Assembly: GCF_001468065.1 (NCBI RefSeq)
Contig: NZ_LNYZ01000038.1
Span: 106,368-170,367, forward strand
DNA: 64,000 bases
Reading direction: 5' to 3'
Source: Legionella steigerwaltii
Lineage (GTDB): Bacteria > Pseudomonadota > Gammaproteobacteria > Legionellales > Legionellaceae
Shown here: positions 44,157 through 51,759 of the stretch, piece after piece
Layout: every line of letters begins with the position of its first letter
Numbering within the stretch: position 1 is the first letter of the stretch
Made by a program: the position numbers and the translations under genes
Notes under the pieces: model-generated
Told to the model about the DNA's origin: nothing
Database searches by the model: none
Seen by the model: the letters and a program-made list of their open reading frames with translations, nothing else

Positions 44157-45056
44157 ATGCATTCAAAAATGGTTTTTAATAAACCACCTCTTTCCATACC
44201 AGAACAAATACATCACTTACGGCAAAAAGGGCTGTTGCTGGATAATGAACAAGAAGCTAGTCAGTATTTGACGACCATTGGTTACTATCGTTTGATGATT
44301 TATTTTAAACCTTTTCTCATTAGCTCTGCGACAAGCTCTCACCAATTTAAACCCAACACGCGATTTTCGGATCTTTTAAATTTGTATGCATTTGATAGGG
44401 AGCTGCGCTTATTAGTTATCGATGCCCTAGAGCGAATAGAGGTTTCTTTTCGTACCGCTATATCAAATGCCATGAGTTTGAAATATGGCGCACATTGGTA
44501 TCTAAGCATGGATTTATTTTCTTCGGCTGAGCAACATCAAATGTTTTTGGAGGAGGTTAAATCACATCTGAAACGTTCACACGAAGACTTTATTAAAACG
44601 TATTATGCTAAATATAATCATCCAGAACACCCACCAAACTGGATGGTCATGGAATGCATTTCTTTTGGTACAGTGTCCAAGCTCTATGCCAATATTAAAG
44701 ATCGTACTGTAAGAAAAGAAATTGGTGATACTCTTGGACAATATAGTGAGATCATCAAATCATGGATGCGCTCACTGACTTATACCAGAAATTTATGTGC
44801 TCACCATTCTCGCTTATGGAATCGGTTTTTCGTCAATAAACCCAAGGTTTCAGAAATAACAATATCTTTTGAACATAACGAAAGCCCTTTCTATCTTCAA
44901 GCTTATATTATTCATGCATTATTAAAAAACAGCTCGCCAGGCAATCATTGGCGCAAACAATTGTTTCATCTTATGCAAAATCATCCTTCTATACCCTTTT
45001 CAAAAATGGGATTTTCTGAGTATTGGGAACAAGATGGTTTATGGTTGTTGGAATAG
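44157..45056 (+). CDS. Abi_2 (AbiD/AbiF) family abortive-infection protein
   Basis: 299 residues. Family blocks include KPPLSIPEQIHHLRQKGL, YLTTIGYYRL, FSDLLNLYAFDRELRLLVIDALERIEVSFRTAI and HPPNWMVMECISFGTVSKLY. The HEPN ribonuclease motif R211-NLCA-H216 is seen in TYTRNLCAHHSRLWNR. Abi_2 proteins are phage-triggered or RNA-targeting RNases. It stands alone between leading-region genes, with a strong terminator after it. Confidence 0.88.
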   Translation: MHSKMVFNKPPLSIPEQIHHLRQKGLLLDNEQEASQYLTTIGYYRLMIYFKPFLISSATSSHQFKPNTRFSDLLNLYAFDRELRLLVIDALERIEVSFRTAISNAMSLKYGAHWYLSMDLFSSAEQHQMFLEEVKSHLKRSHEDFIKTYYAKYNHPEHPPNWMVMECISFGTVSKLYANIKDRTVRKEIGDTLGQYSEIIKSWMRSLTYTRNLCAHHSRLWNRFFVNKPKVSEITISFEHNESPFYLQAYIIHALLKNSSPGNHWRKQLFHLMQNHPSIPFSKMGFSEYWEQDGLWLLE

Positions 45057-45110
45057 ATAATCTCAATAAACCAATTCGATAACACTTGATGGGAACACCT
45101 AATACCTTTT

Positions 45111-45143
45111 GTTATTGGGGTTATAGAGCACAACCCCAATAAC
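45111..45143. terminator. Convergent terminator hairpin
   Basis: GTTATTGGGGTT (45111-45122) pairs perfectly with AACCCCAATAAC (45132-45143) around a 9-base loop, between the Abi gene and the convergent SPFH gene. T-rich flanks occur on the right. It probably serves both genes. Confidence 0.6.
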
Positions 45144-45150
45144 TCCGTTA

Positions 45151-46053
45151 TTAATTTTTTATGTCTGCGCTAGCTACATTGCCAGTTATAATACTTTGCT
45201 GCAATTGCGATGCGATATCATTCGGTAACTGCGGCAATAAGATCGTACTGGATTTGTTATGTGACCCTATTTCTTTTAATGTATCAAAATATTGAGTAAT
45301 CAATACCAAGTTCATTATCTCTGCAGACGATACCCCCGGTACGGACTTTTGGAAATCTTCTACAGAATGGCTTAGCCCATTGATAATTGCTTTTCGTTGA
45401 TTGGCTGTTCCTTCACCTTGTAATCGCTTGCTTTCTGCTTCTGCCTCTGCCTTTTTGACCATCAATATTTTTTCTGCTTCTCCCTTGGCTTGAGCGGCAA
45501 CTTGCAATCGTTGTTGTTCGTTAATTTCATTCATTGCATTTTTTACTTTGGCTTCTAACTCTATGTTCGTTACTAATGCTTTGATAATTTCAAATCCAAA
45601 GTCTTGCATTGTGTCGGTTAAGTGGCTTTTAACGGCATTAGCAATGCTGTCTTTTTTTTCAAAAATATCATCCAAGATCATTGTTGGCGTTTCAGAACGA
45701 ACTAGATCAAGGACATAGGCTGTAATTTGTTGCGTAGGATCTTCCAATTTATAGTAAGCATCATAAACTCCGCCATCTTTGATGCGATATTGCACGGAAA
45801 CTTGAATTTGGACAATCACGTTATCTTTTGTCTTGGTTTCGACTTTGACATCTAATTGTTGAATTCGTAACGATAACTTACCGGCAATCCAGTCAATAAA
45901 GGGTATTTTAAAATTAAGCCCCGCATGTGCAATAGAGTGATATTTCCCTAAGCGTTCAATAAGTGCAACTTCTTGCTGTTTGACAATAAACAGACCTGTC
46001 AAAATAAAAATTAACAAGATAACAGCGATACCAATTAATAGTTCGATCATCAT
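45151..46053 (-). CDS. SPFH/Band 7 membrane protein (slipin or stomatin type)
   Basis: A 300-residue protein. N-terminal membrane helix (about 3-25), then the Band 7 core (VKQQEVALIERLGKYHSIAHAGLNFKIPFID, LSLRIQQLDVKVETKTKDNVIVQIQVSVQYRI), a coiled coil rich in Ala/Glu/Lys (about 175-225) and the C-terminal VPGVSSAEIMNLVLITQYFDTL. It forms membrane microdomain scaffolds or regulates proteases. The neighbouring gene at 46082-46936 is also membrane-bound and on the same strand, so they may be linked. Confidence 0.88.
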   Translation of the reverse strand: MMIELLIGIAVILLIFILTGLFIVKQQEVALIERLGKYHSIAHAGLNFKIPFIDWIAGKLSLRIQQLDVKVETKTKDNVIVQIQVSVQYRIKDGGVYDAYYKLEDPTQQITAYVLDLVRSETPTMILDDIFEKKDSIANAVKSHLTDTMQDFGFEIIKALVTNIELEAKVKNAMNEINEQQRLQVAAQAKGEAEKILMVKKAEAEAESKRLQGEGTANQRKAIINGLSHSVEDFQKSVPGVSSAEIMNLVLITQYFDTLKEIGSHNKSSTILLPQLPNDIASQLQQSIITGNVASADIKN

Positions 46054-46081
46054 TTATATAACTCCTTATAGTTATAATTTA

Positions 46082-46936
46082 TTATTTAGTTTTAAAAAAA
46101 AAATTCAGCAGTAACGGCAGGAATAGAAACGGCCATACATATAAGAAATAACTGACAAATTTTTCTCGCATGGATTCAAAAATGTCTTTTCTTGCTGCAT
46201 TTGGAACGTAGTAGGCGTGGGATAATTCTAATACGAGCTTTTTATCCTTTTTATCTCTCAAATTTACTTTAATGGCGTTATCTCCCCACGTTTCTGAATA
46301 GGTAAATTGATAGGGATGTGTGTTATTGGGTTTCATTTCATTAATATTCACCACATCAAAATCACTTATTGGTTTTGGGCTTTCATCTGAAAACCTGAGC
46401 TCATAAAGGAGCTGTTTGCGTTTTACTTGAATATCCGGTTTTTCGTTAGGGTTATACGATTTTTCAATTTTTGATTCAATTACCTTTTCTTTGAGTGGAA
46501 CCAATTGAAGAGTGAATGCGCTCATGTATCTTTTTTCAGCTAACGCAATTAATCTGTTTTTTATCTGTTGATTTCTGCGCTCTAGTGTTAATCGCTTATC
46601 CTGAGGCAAGCCACCTTGAGTCAATAATTGATTATTGCGCTCGTATTCACTATACAGCTCGCCATCAGGTGACTCAAAATCCGGCTTATTGTAAGAGAAC
46701 GGATGTCCCTTCTGCGAAAATAAAATAGAGCCTGCAGCTAACCCAGTTAAAAATTTAGAATGTTTTACCGTGGGCGATATTCGCTGCGGTTTCGTCTTCC
46801 CATGGGTATGAGCTACTCTAAATGATTTAGAAGGCCCTGAATGAGCAGGAAAGGATAAAGAAGCCCCCATGAATAGGGTGAGGGCAAAAAGCCTATTTAT
46901 AGCAATTAAATAGTTATAACTTCTTAAATAACTCAT
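46082..46936 (-). CDS. Membrane protein upstream of the SPFH gene
   Basis: 284 residues from the ATG at 46936, chosen because AAAGGA precedes it and a signal-like hydrophobic segment begins there (INRLFALTLFMGASLSFPAHS). Extending to 47038 adds a basic stretch without a ribosome-binding site. The middle is charged and helical (RRNQQIKNRLIALAEKRY), then beta-rich, with a C-terminal membrane helix (FLYVWPFLFLPLLLNFFF). I do not recognise the family. Confidence 0.62.
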   Translation of the reverse strand: MSYLRSYNYLIAINRLFALTLFMGASLSFPAHSGPSKSFRVAHTHGKTKPQRISPTVKHSKFLTGLAAGSILFSQKGHPFSYNKPDFESPDGELYSEYERNNQLLTQGGLPQDKRLTLERRNQQIKNRLIALAEKRYMSAFTLQLVPLKEKVIESKIEKSYNPNEKPDIQVKRKQLLYELRFSDESPKPISDFDVVNINEMKPNNTHPYQFTYSETWGDNAIKVNLRDKKDKKLVLELSHAYYVPNAARKDIFESMREKFVSYFLYVWPFLFLPLLLNFFFKTK

Positions 46937-47021
46937 GTGCGATTCCTTTAGGTAATTTTTTATCAAACCATTTCCAGAGTTCGAATTTATTCGTTCCTTT
47001 TTCAAAATGAAGGAAATCTTC

Positions 47022-47087
47022 TTAAATTTCATCATCATCGTTTATTGGTACATCCACTAATTGGTGCCATAAATTTAAATAATCCAT
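47022..47087 (-). CDS. Possible 21-residue upstream peptide
   Basis: A 21-codon frame (begins MDYLNLWHQL, ends in an acidic DDDE run) with an excellent AGGAGG ribosome-binding site at 6-7 bp. Its stop overlaps the ATG repeat at 47038-47046. It could be a leader peptide for the downstream membrane protein. Confidence 0.4.
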   Translation of the reverse strand: MDYLNLWHQLVDVPINDDDEI

Positions 47088-47107
47088 TGTGTTCCCTCCT
47101 AATAGCG

Positions 47108-47134
47108 AGTAGGCTAGAAAAAATCTAGCCTACT
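47108..47134. terminator. Hairpin at end of the 47134-47559 gene
   Basis: AGTAGGCTAGA (47108-47118) and TCTAGCCTACT (47124-47134) form an 11-bp perfect stem with a five-A loop, touching the stop codon of the gene to its right. Confidence 0.55.
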
Positions 47135-47559
47135 TAATTGAATTCCTCTTCTTCGGTATAGTGCAACCCATCAATAAAGGCTTGAGCTACAGAAACGGCC
47201 TCTGATTCAGTTTTTAAACCACAAAATCCTTGGACGGTATGGCCATCACAATCATCGATGCGAATATCCGCTATATAGCGTTCATCGGATTCTTGATAAC
47301 TAATTTCTATTTCGTGTTCTTTATAACGAAGTGTTTTAATCACTCTAATCGGCTTTAAGAATAAATCGTCTGAAACGATTTCTATGACATCCCAATTAAT
47401 GCCTATTGTGGCATCATGATTTTTTTTAAGGTGTTGTAATACGATACTTGCTTGCTCTTTGCTGAGTAGTGGCCTCACATCCAACACATCATCTATAGAC
47501 CAAACGATGCTGATTTCTTGTATTAAACTATTTGTTCCGGCTGTTGATATATTGCTCAT
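47134..47559 (-). CDS. Plasmid hypothetical protein (VWSIDDVL type)
   Basis: 141 residues from the ATG at 47559, preceded by GGAG at 6 bp. The N-terminal part, VWSIDDVLDVRPLLSKEQASIVLQHLKKNHDATIGINWDVIEI, is a pattern I have seen in many plasmid proteins of unknown function. The C-terminal half is a small beta-rich acidic domain. It is on the same strand as the operator-linked gene upstream and may be co-expressed with it. Confidence 0.62.
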   Translation of the reverse strand: MSNISTAGTNSLIQEISIVWSIDDVLDVRPLLSKEQASIVLQHLKKNHDATIGINWDVIEIVSDDLFLKPIRVIKTLRYKEHEIEISYQESDERYIADIRIDDCDGHTVQGFCGLKTESEAVSVAQAFIDGLHYTEEEEFN

Positions 47560-47600
47560 CAAAATCTCCAATTTTTTATTAAACAGTTAATTAGTGGTAA

Positions 47601-47620
47601 CTCCCTGCTTATGCAGGGAG
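47601..47620. terminator. Perfect hairpin between two plasmid genes
   Basis: CTCCCTGC and GCAGGGAG form an 8-bp GC-rich stem around a TTAT loop, between the genes ending at 47633 and starting at 47559 (minus strand). It may be a terminator or attenuator. Confidence 0.45.
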
Positions 47621-47632
47621 CATTTTCGAAGT

Positions 47633-47941
47633 CTAATGATAAGAAGAATAATAAAGAGGGGCGCCATCCCAAAGACTTGCATGCGAGAAGGAGTTCATGC
47701 GTACTATGCCTTGCGCGTTTGCTCTTTTTCGAAATGGTTCATCAATAAAACAATTAGGTTTGGCTTTTGTTTTTCCGCAAAAAGCATCGTTGCTGTCAGT
47801 GACTTTTTCTTGAGCAATTTCTCTGAGTACCACAGTGGAAGTTCCAATTAGCTCAATGACCTGATAAAAGTCAATGTTAGTTTGCTCGTAACCCCAAGAA
47901 GCATAGAGAATGGAACCGATTTGAAGAGGGTGTTTAATCAT
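47633..47941 (-). CDS. Plasmid hypothetical protein (YASWGYEQTN type)
   Basis: A 102-residue protein with blocks typical of a widespread plasmid family: GSILYASWGYEQTNIDFYQVIEL, a central strand VVLREIAQEK, then KPNCFIDEPFRKR and a C-terminal HASLWDGAPLYYSSYH. The function is unknown. It has the same promoter and operator cassette as the antirestriction gene, so it is probably expressed under the same conditions and may assist establishment. Confidence 0.72.
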   Translation of the reverse strand: MIKHPLQIGSILYASWGYEQTNIDFYQVIELIGTSTVVLREIAQEKVTDSNDAFCGKTKAKPNCFIDEPFRKRANAQGIVRMNSFSHASLWDGAPLYYSSYH

Positions 47942-47966
47942 GATTTATTCCTTATTTTATCTATTA

Positions 47967-48016
47967 TGTTCCTAAGTGAACATCTATAGTATGGCAGACC
48001 ATAACAAAACAGTCAA
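47967..48016 (-). promoter_or_regulatory. Promoter and dyad operator matching the antirestriction gene
   Basis: On the minus strand: TTGACT (48016-48011), 17-bp spacer, CATACT (47993-47988), then the dyad TGTTCACTTAGGAACA (47982-47967), identical to that at 43197-43212. Confidence 0.7.
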
Positions 48017-48129
48017 TATAATAGATGTTTTTAATTTATCTATTTTATGGATTTTATTTGTTGACAAATTTGGTTCTTGTAAATAAACTAAGTAGTGTCA
48101 TTAGGACAATAAAAGAAAACGAGGTAATT

Positions 48130-48960
48130 ATGATTCATCTAAATCAAACCAATGCACCACTTGAGCTGGCCTTTTCTTTAAACGATTTATTGAGAGCGTT
48201 AATGCTTACATCTTCATCTACCAGAAATCAGGATATTTCTTATTCTTACTGGAATAGGTTGTCCATTAAAGAAGCCATCGGCACTTATTTGGAATTAAAT
48301 ACTCTTGTTCATTACCCCCAGCTGTGCAATGCACTAAGGCGGTTGGAGCGTTTAGATTATCAGGTAGAACTTTCTCTGGGGGATATTCCTGAGATGAATC
48401 AGCAGGGTATTGAGTCGATGATCTATTCTTTAGAGACAATAAAAAATAAATTATTGGGTGCACGAACTCAAAAAGCCACTCTTGATGCTCAATTCAATAA
48501 GCTCGTTTACCTGTACGGACAAAATACAACAGTGCCTGTATTGCGTGCTTTTAAACCTTATTATTATTTGCGAAGAACAAATTACTATAACCAGTACACT
48601 ACACGTGCCAGAAAAATAAATATTTCCGGTGTTCCTTATTTCATGCATTATCATGGCCACCGATTACAAAAACTAAAAAACCTTCATGAATTAAATGAAC
48701 ACCATTTATTAAGTCACTATTTTGATGCGACAAAACAGGATACAACAGCAATAACCCCAACAATGAGAACTTATTTGTTGGGAGGATTCATCAATACATC
48801 CGTGTTTGCGTTTCGTTCTAAATACGATTACAAACAAGCTGGTAAAAAATATTACATCGATTTGGCAACAAACAAAACGTACACGCGACTAAATGATGCA
48901 AAAGATTGTGCATTTCAATACTGCAACAGTTCATCACTTATTTTATTAGAGGCTTATTAA
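48130..48960 (+). CDS. Uncharacterised protein A of a four-gene set
   Basis: 276 residues from the ATG at 48130, which has GAGGT upstream; the frame is open further left, but that part looks like non-coding sequence. It is largely helical with a YWNRLSIKEAIGTYLEL segment near residue 45 and a Tyr-rich centre (YYYLRRTNYYNQYTTRARK). The C-terminus resembles a small repeat or binding module (YYIDLATNKTYTRLNDAKDCAFQY). Its stop overlaps the next ATG (TAATG). Family unknown. Confidence 0.65.
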   Translation: MIHLNQTNAPLELAFSLNDLLRALMLTSSSTRNQDISYSYWNRLSIKEAIGTYLELNTLVHYPQLCNALRRLERLDYQVELSLGDIPEMNQQGIESMIYSLETIKNKLLGARTQKATLDAQFNKLVYLYGQNTTVPVLRAFKPYYYLRRTNYYNQYTTRARKINISGVPYFMHYHGHRLQKLKNLHELNEHHLLSHYFDATKQDTTAITPTMRTYLLGGFINTSVFAFRSKYDYKQAGKKYYIDLATNKTYTRLNDAKDCAFQYCNSSSLILLEAY

Positions 48961-49778
48961 TGAAAAAATTATTGCGATTCGAAGTGAAACAAAATTTGCG
49001 TAGACCCTCAAGGGTTTACGTCAAATCAACGGATGGGAAGAACATTTATGGTTCTTTTCATATGAATGAGCCGGATTTATTTGATGGTTGGGATAATCTT
49101 TCAATTAATCAAACGATTGAGTTAAAACAGTTCATGCAGAATCTTAAGGCCATTCATCAGCACTTGCATCCTTCACCAACAAGCACGTTGCTCGATTTGC
49201 GCTTTCGATTGCCTTATGAATTTATCGATGTTTTGGAGCAGATTGAAATTATTTGTGACGAACAAAAAGTGGAGTTAAACATCTTTGAACCCATGGTTAG
49301 TAGTATGATACAGCAAATTAAAGTTGTAGTAGGGAAGCTTTCAGGTTCCAGCAAAGAACAAGCGTTAACGTTACTGAATCGGGTAAATCTTGCCGAATAT
49401 AAAAAGCAGGATTTTAGCAATCAAATAAAATCTATTTTTTCAGAATTACAAGCCGTTGTTAATCGTTCTGAAAAATTGCACCACAAAGCGAAGACTTTAT
49501 TTGATAAGGATAAAAGCTATTCTCCTATGGCTATTAAAGGCATGGCTGGTGGAGAAACAACGCCATCAAAATGGCTAGTAGCTTGTGCTGTTGAAGTATT
49601 GCTCGATGAAAAAAACGATATGCTTTTTAAGATTCTCACCGAGGATGATGTGTTTATGCTATGGGCTAAACAATTGCTCGATCAAGAGCATAGTCCTGAG
49701 AGCATCATGCATAAAATAGATACGCTCAATAAAAATGAGTTAATTAATAAGATTAAATGCTATAAAAAATCAATATGA
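48960..49778 (+). CDS. Uncharacterised protein B, weakly similar to its neighbour
   Basis: 272 residues, coupled by a 1-bp overlap to the gene before it. The segment FDGWDNLSINQTIELKQFMQNLKAI resembles YSYWNRLSIKEAIGTYLELNTLV of the preceding protein, so the two may derive from duplication. The rest is helical with a Lys-rich end. No known motif. Confidence 0.65.
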   Translation: MKKLLRFEVKQNLRRPSRVYVKSTDGKNIYGSFHMNEPDLFDGWDNLSINQTIELKQFMQNLKAIHQHLHPSPTSTLLDLRFRLPYEFIDVLEQIEIICDEQKVELNIFEPMVSSMIQQIKVVVGKLSGSSKEQALTLLNRVNLAEYKKQDFSNQIKSIFSELQAVVNRSEKLHHKAKTLFDKDKSYSPMAIKGMAGGETTPSKWLVACAVEVLLDEKNDMLFKILTEDDVFMLWAKQLLDQEHSPESIMHKIDTLNKNELINKIKCYKKSI

Positions 49779-49828
49779 TAAAATAGTAACCATTTGCATA
49801 GATAATTTTTACAAGAGAGGTATTGATA

Positions 49829-50704
49829 GTGTTCTTAACATTTACAAACGTCTTTATCATTTTGCTAGGCCTTGTGCTTACGTGGTGCATTCTATTTTCT
49901 ATTTTCAATGAAAAATCATCGCAGCGTTTGGGTATAAAGCTAGGGATCTTGGTATTGTTCCTATCTCCATTCATCGCTAAATTAAGTTATGATTTTTATG
50001 CGACTGCTTCGCGTCAATTGTTTCTTATGGGTGCCAATGGTGAAATTCAATTAGCGTATTCACCATTAAAAGTGCCAAAGAACCAAAATAACCATTATTG
50101 CGATCGCTTTACAGACAGCAAAGGTAATTTATTAAACCGCTCTACAGTAGGTGATAAGCATCTATTTTGTGGTGTTTTTTGGAATATGGGGGAACATGAT
50201 GTGGTGTTTTTGCCTTACAAACTTTTGGACAATAATAAAGCCATCTATTGGGCTTCACCAGAACTAAAAATTATCGGCCCAATGCCTCCTGAACTCCTTT
50301 TAATAAAAAACAAAGAAAAAAATACCCATTCTATTTCATCAGTAAAACCCAATAGAATTTATGTTGAAGCAGGTAAAACGGCGCATATTATAGTAACAAA
50401 ACAATTTAAGCTTCCATCTGATACGGCTCATAAGGAAAAAACAGTTTTATCTGGGACAGTGTTATCAGGAGTTACTCTAAAACCGTTTTACGCTTCAGAA
50501 AAACAAAGCCAAAGACGTTTTAAATTATTTATTGGAAACACAACATGTATCGCATCGTCAGATACACATATTAGACCTGATTACGATACAGCAACTGCTA
50601 TGGCTAAAATTATCAGCTTAAATTGTTCTAATGATGAGGAACATGCGATTCCTATAGAAGCAATAGCGACCATTTCTGGAAGAACACTATACCCTAAAGA
50701 ATAA
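49829..50704 (+). CDS. Membrane-anchored protein C
   Basis: About 291 residues from GTG 49829, which sits 8 bp from GAGAGG; TTG 49823 is the alternative. Two N-terminal membrane helices (FIILLGLVLTWCILF and LGILVLFLSPFIAKLSY) precede an extracytoplasmic domain of about 220 residues, beta-rich, with at least four cysteines. It lies 50 bp after gene B. Family unknown. Confidence 0.6.
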   Translation: MFLTFTNVFIILLGLVLTWCILFSIFNEKSSQRLGIKLGILVLFLSPFIAKLSYDFYATASRQLFLMGANGEIQLAYSPLKVPKNQNNHYCDRFTDSKGNLLNRSTVGDKHLFCGVFWNMGEHDVVFLPYKLLDNNKAIYWASPELKIIGPMPPELLLIKNKEKNTHSISSVKPNRIYVEAGKTAHIIVTKQFKLPSDTAHKEKTVLSGTVLSGVTLKPFYASEKQSQRRFKLFIGNTTCIASSDTHIRPDYDTATAMAKIISLNCSNDEEHAIPIEAIATISGRTLYPKE

Positions 50705-50753
50705 ACGATGAGCTAAAGCACTCACACCATGATCAAAAAAGGGAACTGTTATA

Positions 50754-51212
50754 ATGCGCATAAATCTAAAAACACCAATATACTACTTATCGTTTTTACT
50801 GTTGGTTTTGTCTTATTTGTCGCTTTCTTTTGAAACCGCTTTAAAATCAGGGGTATTTTCCTCTTATAGCGATTTATTTACCCCAATAACCCATATTTTT
50901 TACTGGCCAAGGTTTGCTTTGCTTCTAGCGCCTGCTCTTGTTTTGATTATTTTTACTTCTGTTAAAATGAAGAATTATGAGTTTATTTTAAAAGGGTTTT
51001 TCCTTTTTACAGCACCAGTTATTATAAGTAACAATATCAGTTTATTTTCAGCCCCTAATGTAATTCCCCATCTAAATCAGCCTCAACAATTCATACAGCT
51101 TTATTATTATGCCTCATGGATCAAATCAATAACTTGGATGGGGATTATTCTACTAGGCTTGATTTGGACTTTTCAAAAGGAACCACAGCCGACAGGAGCA
51201 CAAGCCCATTAA
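50754..51212 (+). CDS. Membrane protein D (four helices)
   Basis: A 152-residue hydrophobic protein with four predicted membrane helices (about 6-24, 45-66, 73-92, 117-140). It follows gene C by 49 bp on the same strand. Unknown. Grouping with genes A-C rests on orientation and short gaps. Confidence 0.58.
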   Translation: MRINLKTPIYYLSFLLLVLSYLSLSFETALKSGVFSSYSDLFTPITHIFYWPRFALLLAPALVLIIFTSVKMKNYEFILKGFFLFTAPVIISNNISLFSAPNVIPHLNQPQQFIQLYYYASWIKSITWMGIILLGLIWTFQKEPQPTGAQAH

Positions 51213-51259
51213 GATATAGCGGATTCATTATCATTGCTATGGATCGGGCAGATTATTTA

Positions 51260-51445
51260 TTACTCAACAAGTAATACAGTCTGGTTTTTCTCTGTTCCCA
51301 GCCTGTCTATAATGGCTGTTTTTATTGAAACACCTAATTTATCCGCTTCAATTCGCAGTTCTTTGTAGCCTTCATAACTATGTAACGCATCAAACATAAG
51401 CCAATGCTCATCCATTAATACACAGTTTCGCTGTTCTTCATTCAT
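51260..51445 (-). CDS. Small protein with RHH-like stretch (61 residues)
   Basis: A 61-residue protein. AAGGGG lies just before the ATG. It reads like a compact helical protein (YEGYKELRIEADKLGVSIKTAIIDRLG) and resembles plasmid accessory proteins of unknown function. Convergent with gene D. Confidence 0.55.
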   Translation of the reverse strand: MNEEQRNCVLMDEHWLMFDALHSYEGYKELRIEADKLGVSIKTAIIDRLGTEKNQTVLLVE

Positions 51446-51507
51446 TTTTACCCCTTAACTGACACCATATTAATTATACGGTAATTACGTCTAACATTAG
51501 CAAGAAC

Positions 51508-51594
51508 TCACATAATTGTTTTGATTGGTAAATGATTATTATCAACGATCCATGTGACATCATAAGAATTCAGTTTAATTTTTTGTACTTTCAT
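51508..51594 (-). pseudogene. N-terminal stub of a tyrosine integrase
   Basis: A 28-residue frame beginning MKVQKIKLNSYDVTWIVDNN and continuing with LPIKTI before a stop. This is the typical opening of integrases on related elements (strand, D-N-x-x-L-P-I, then the first core-binding helix). The rest is missing. Upstream, TCCAACGT (51603-51610) and ACGTTGGA (51645-51652) form an inverted repeat that could be its old control or core site. Confidence 0.4.
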
Positions 51595-51759
51595 ATATAT
51601 GTTCCAACGTTATCTAAAAATAAGACATAATTTCGACGTTGTACACGTTGGACGGAAATATCCTTAGGTCTGATTATCAGGATAATCAGATAATTTATAT
51701 ATTAATCAAGTGGTTACGTTATTGATTTTTTTAAAACTTCAGTGCCACTTAAGCATCAA

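Noticed and set aside
46937..47038. Longer start for the membrane protein next to SPFH
   Set aside because: No ribosome-binding site and a basic, non-conserved-looking extension; the signal-like segment begins after 46936.
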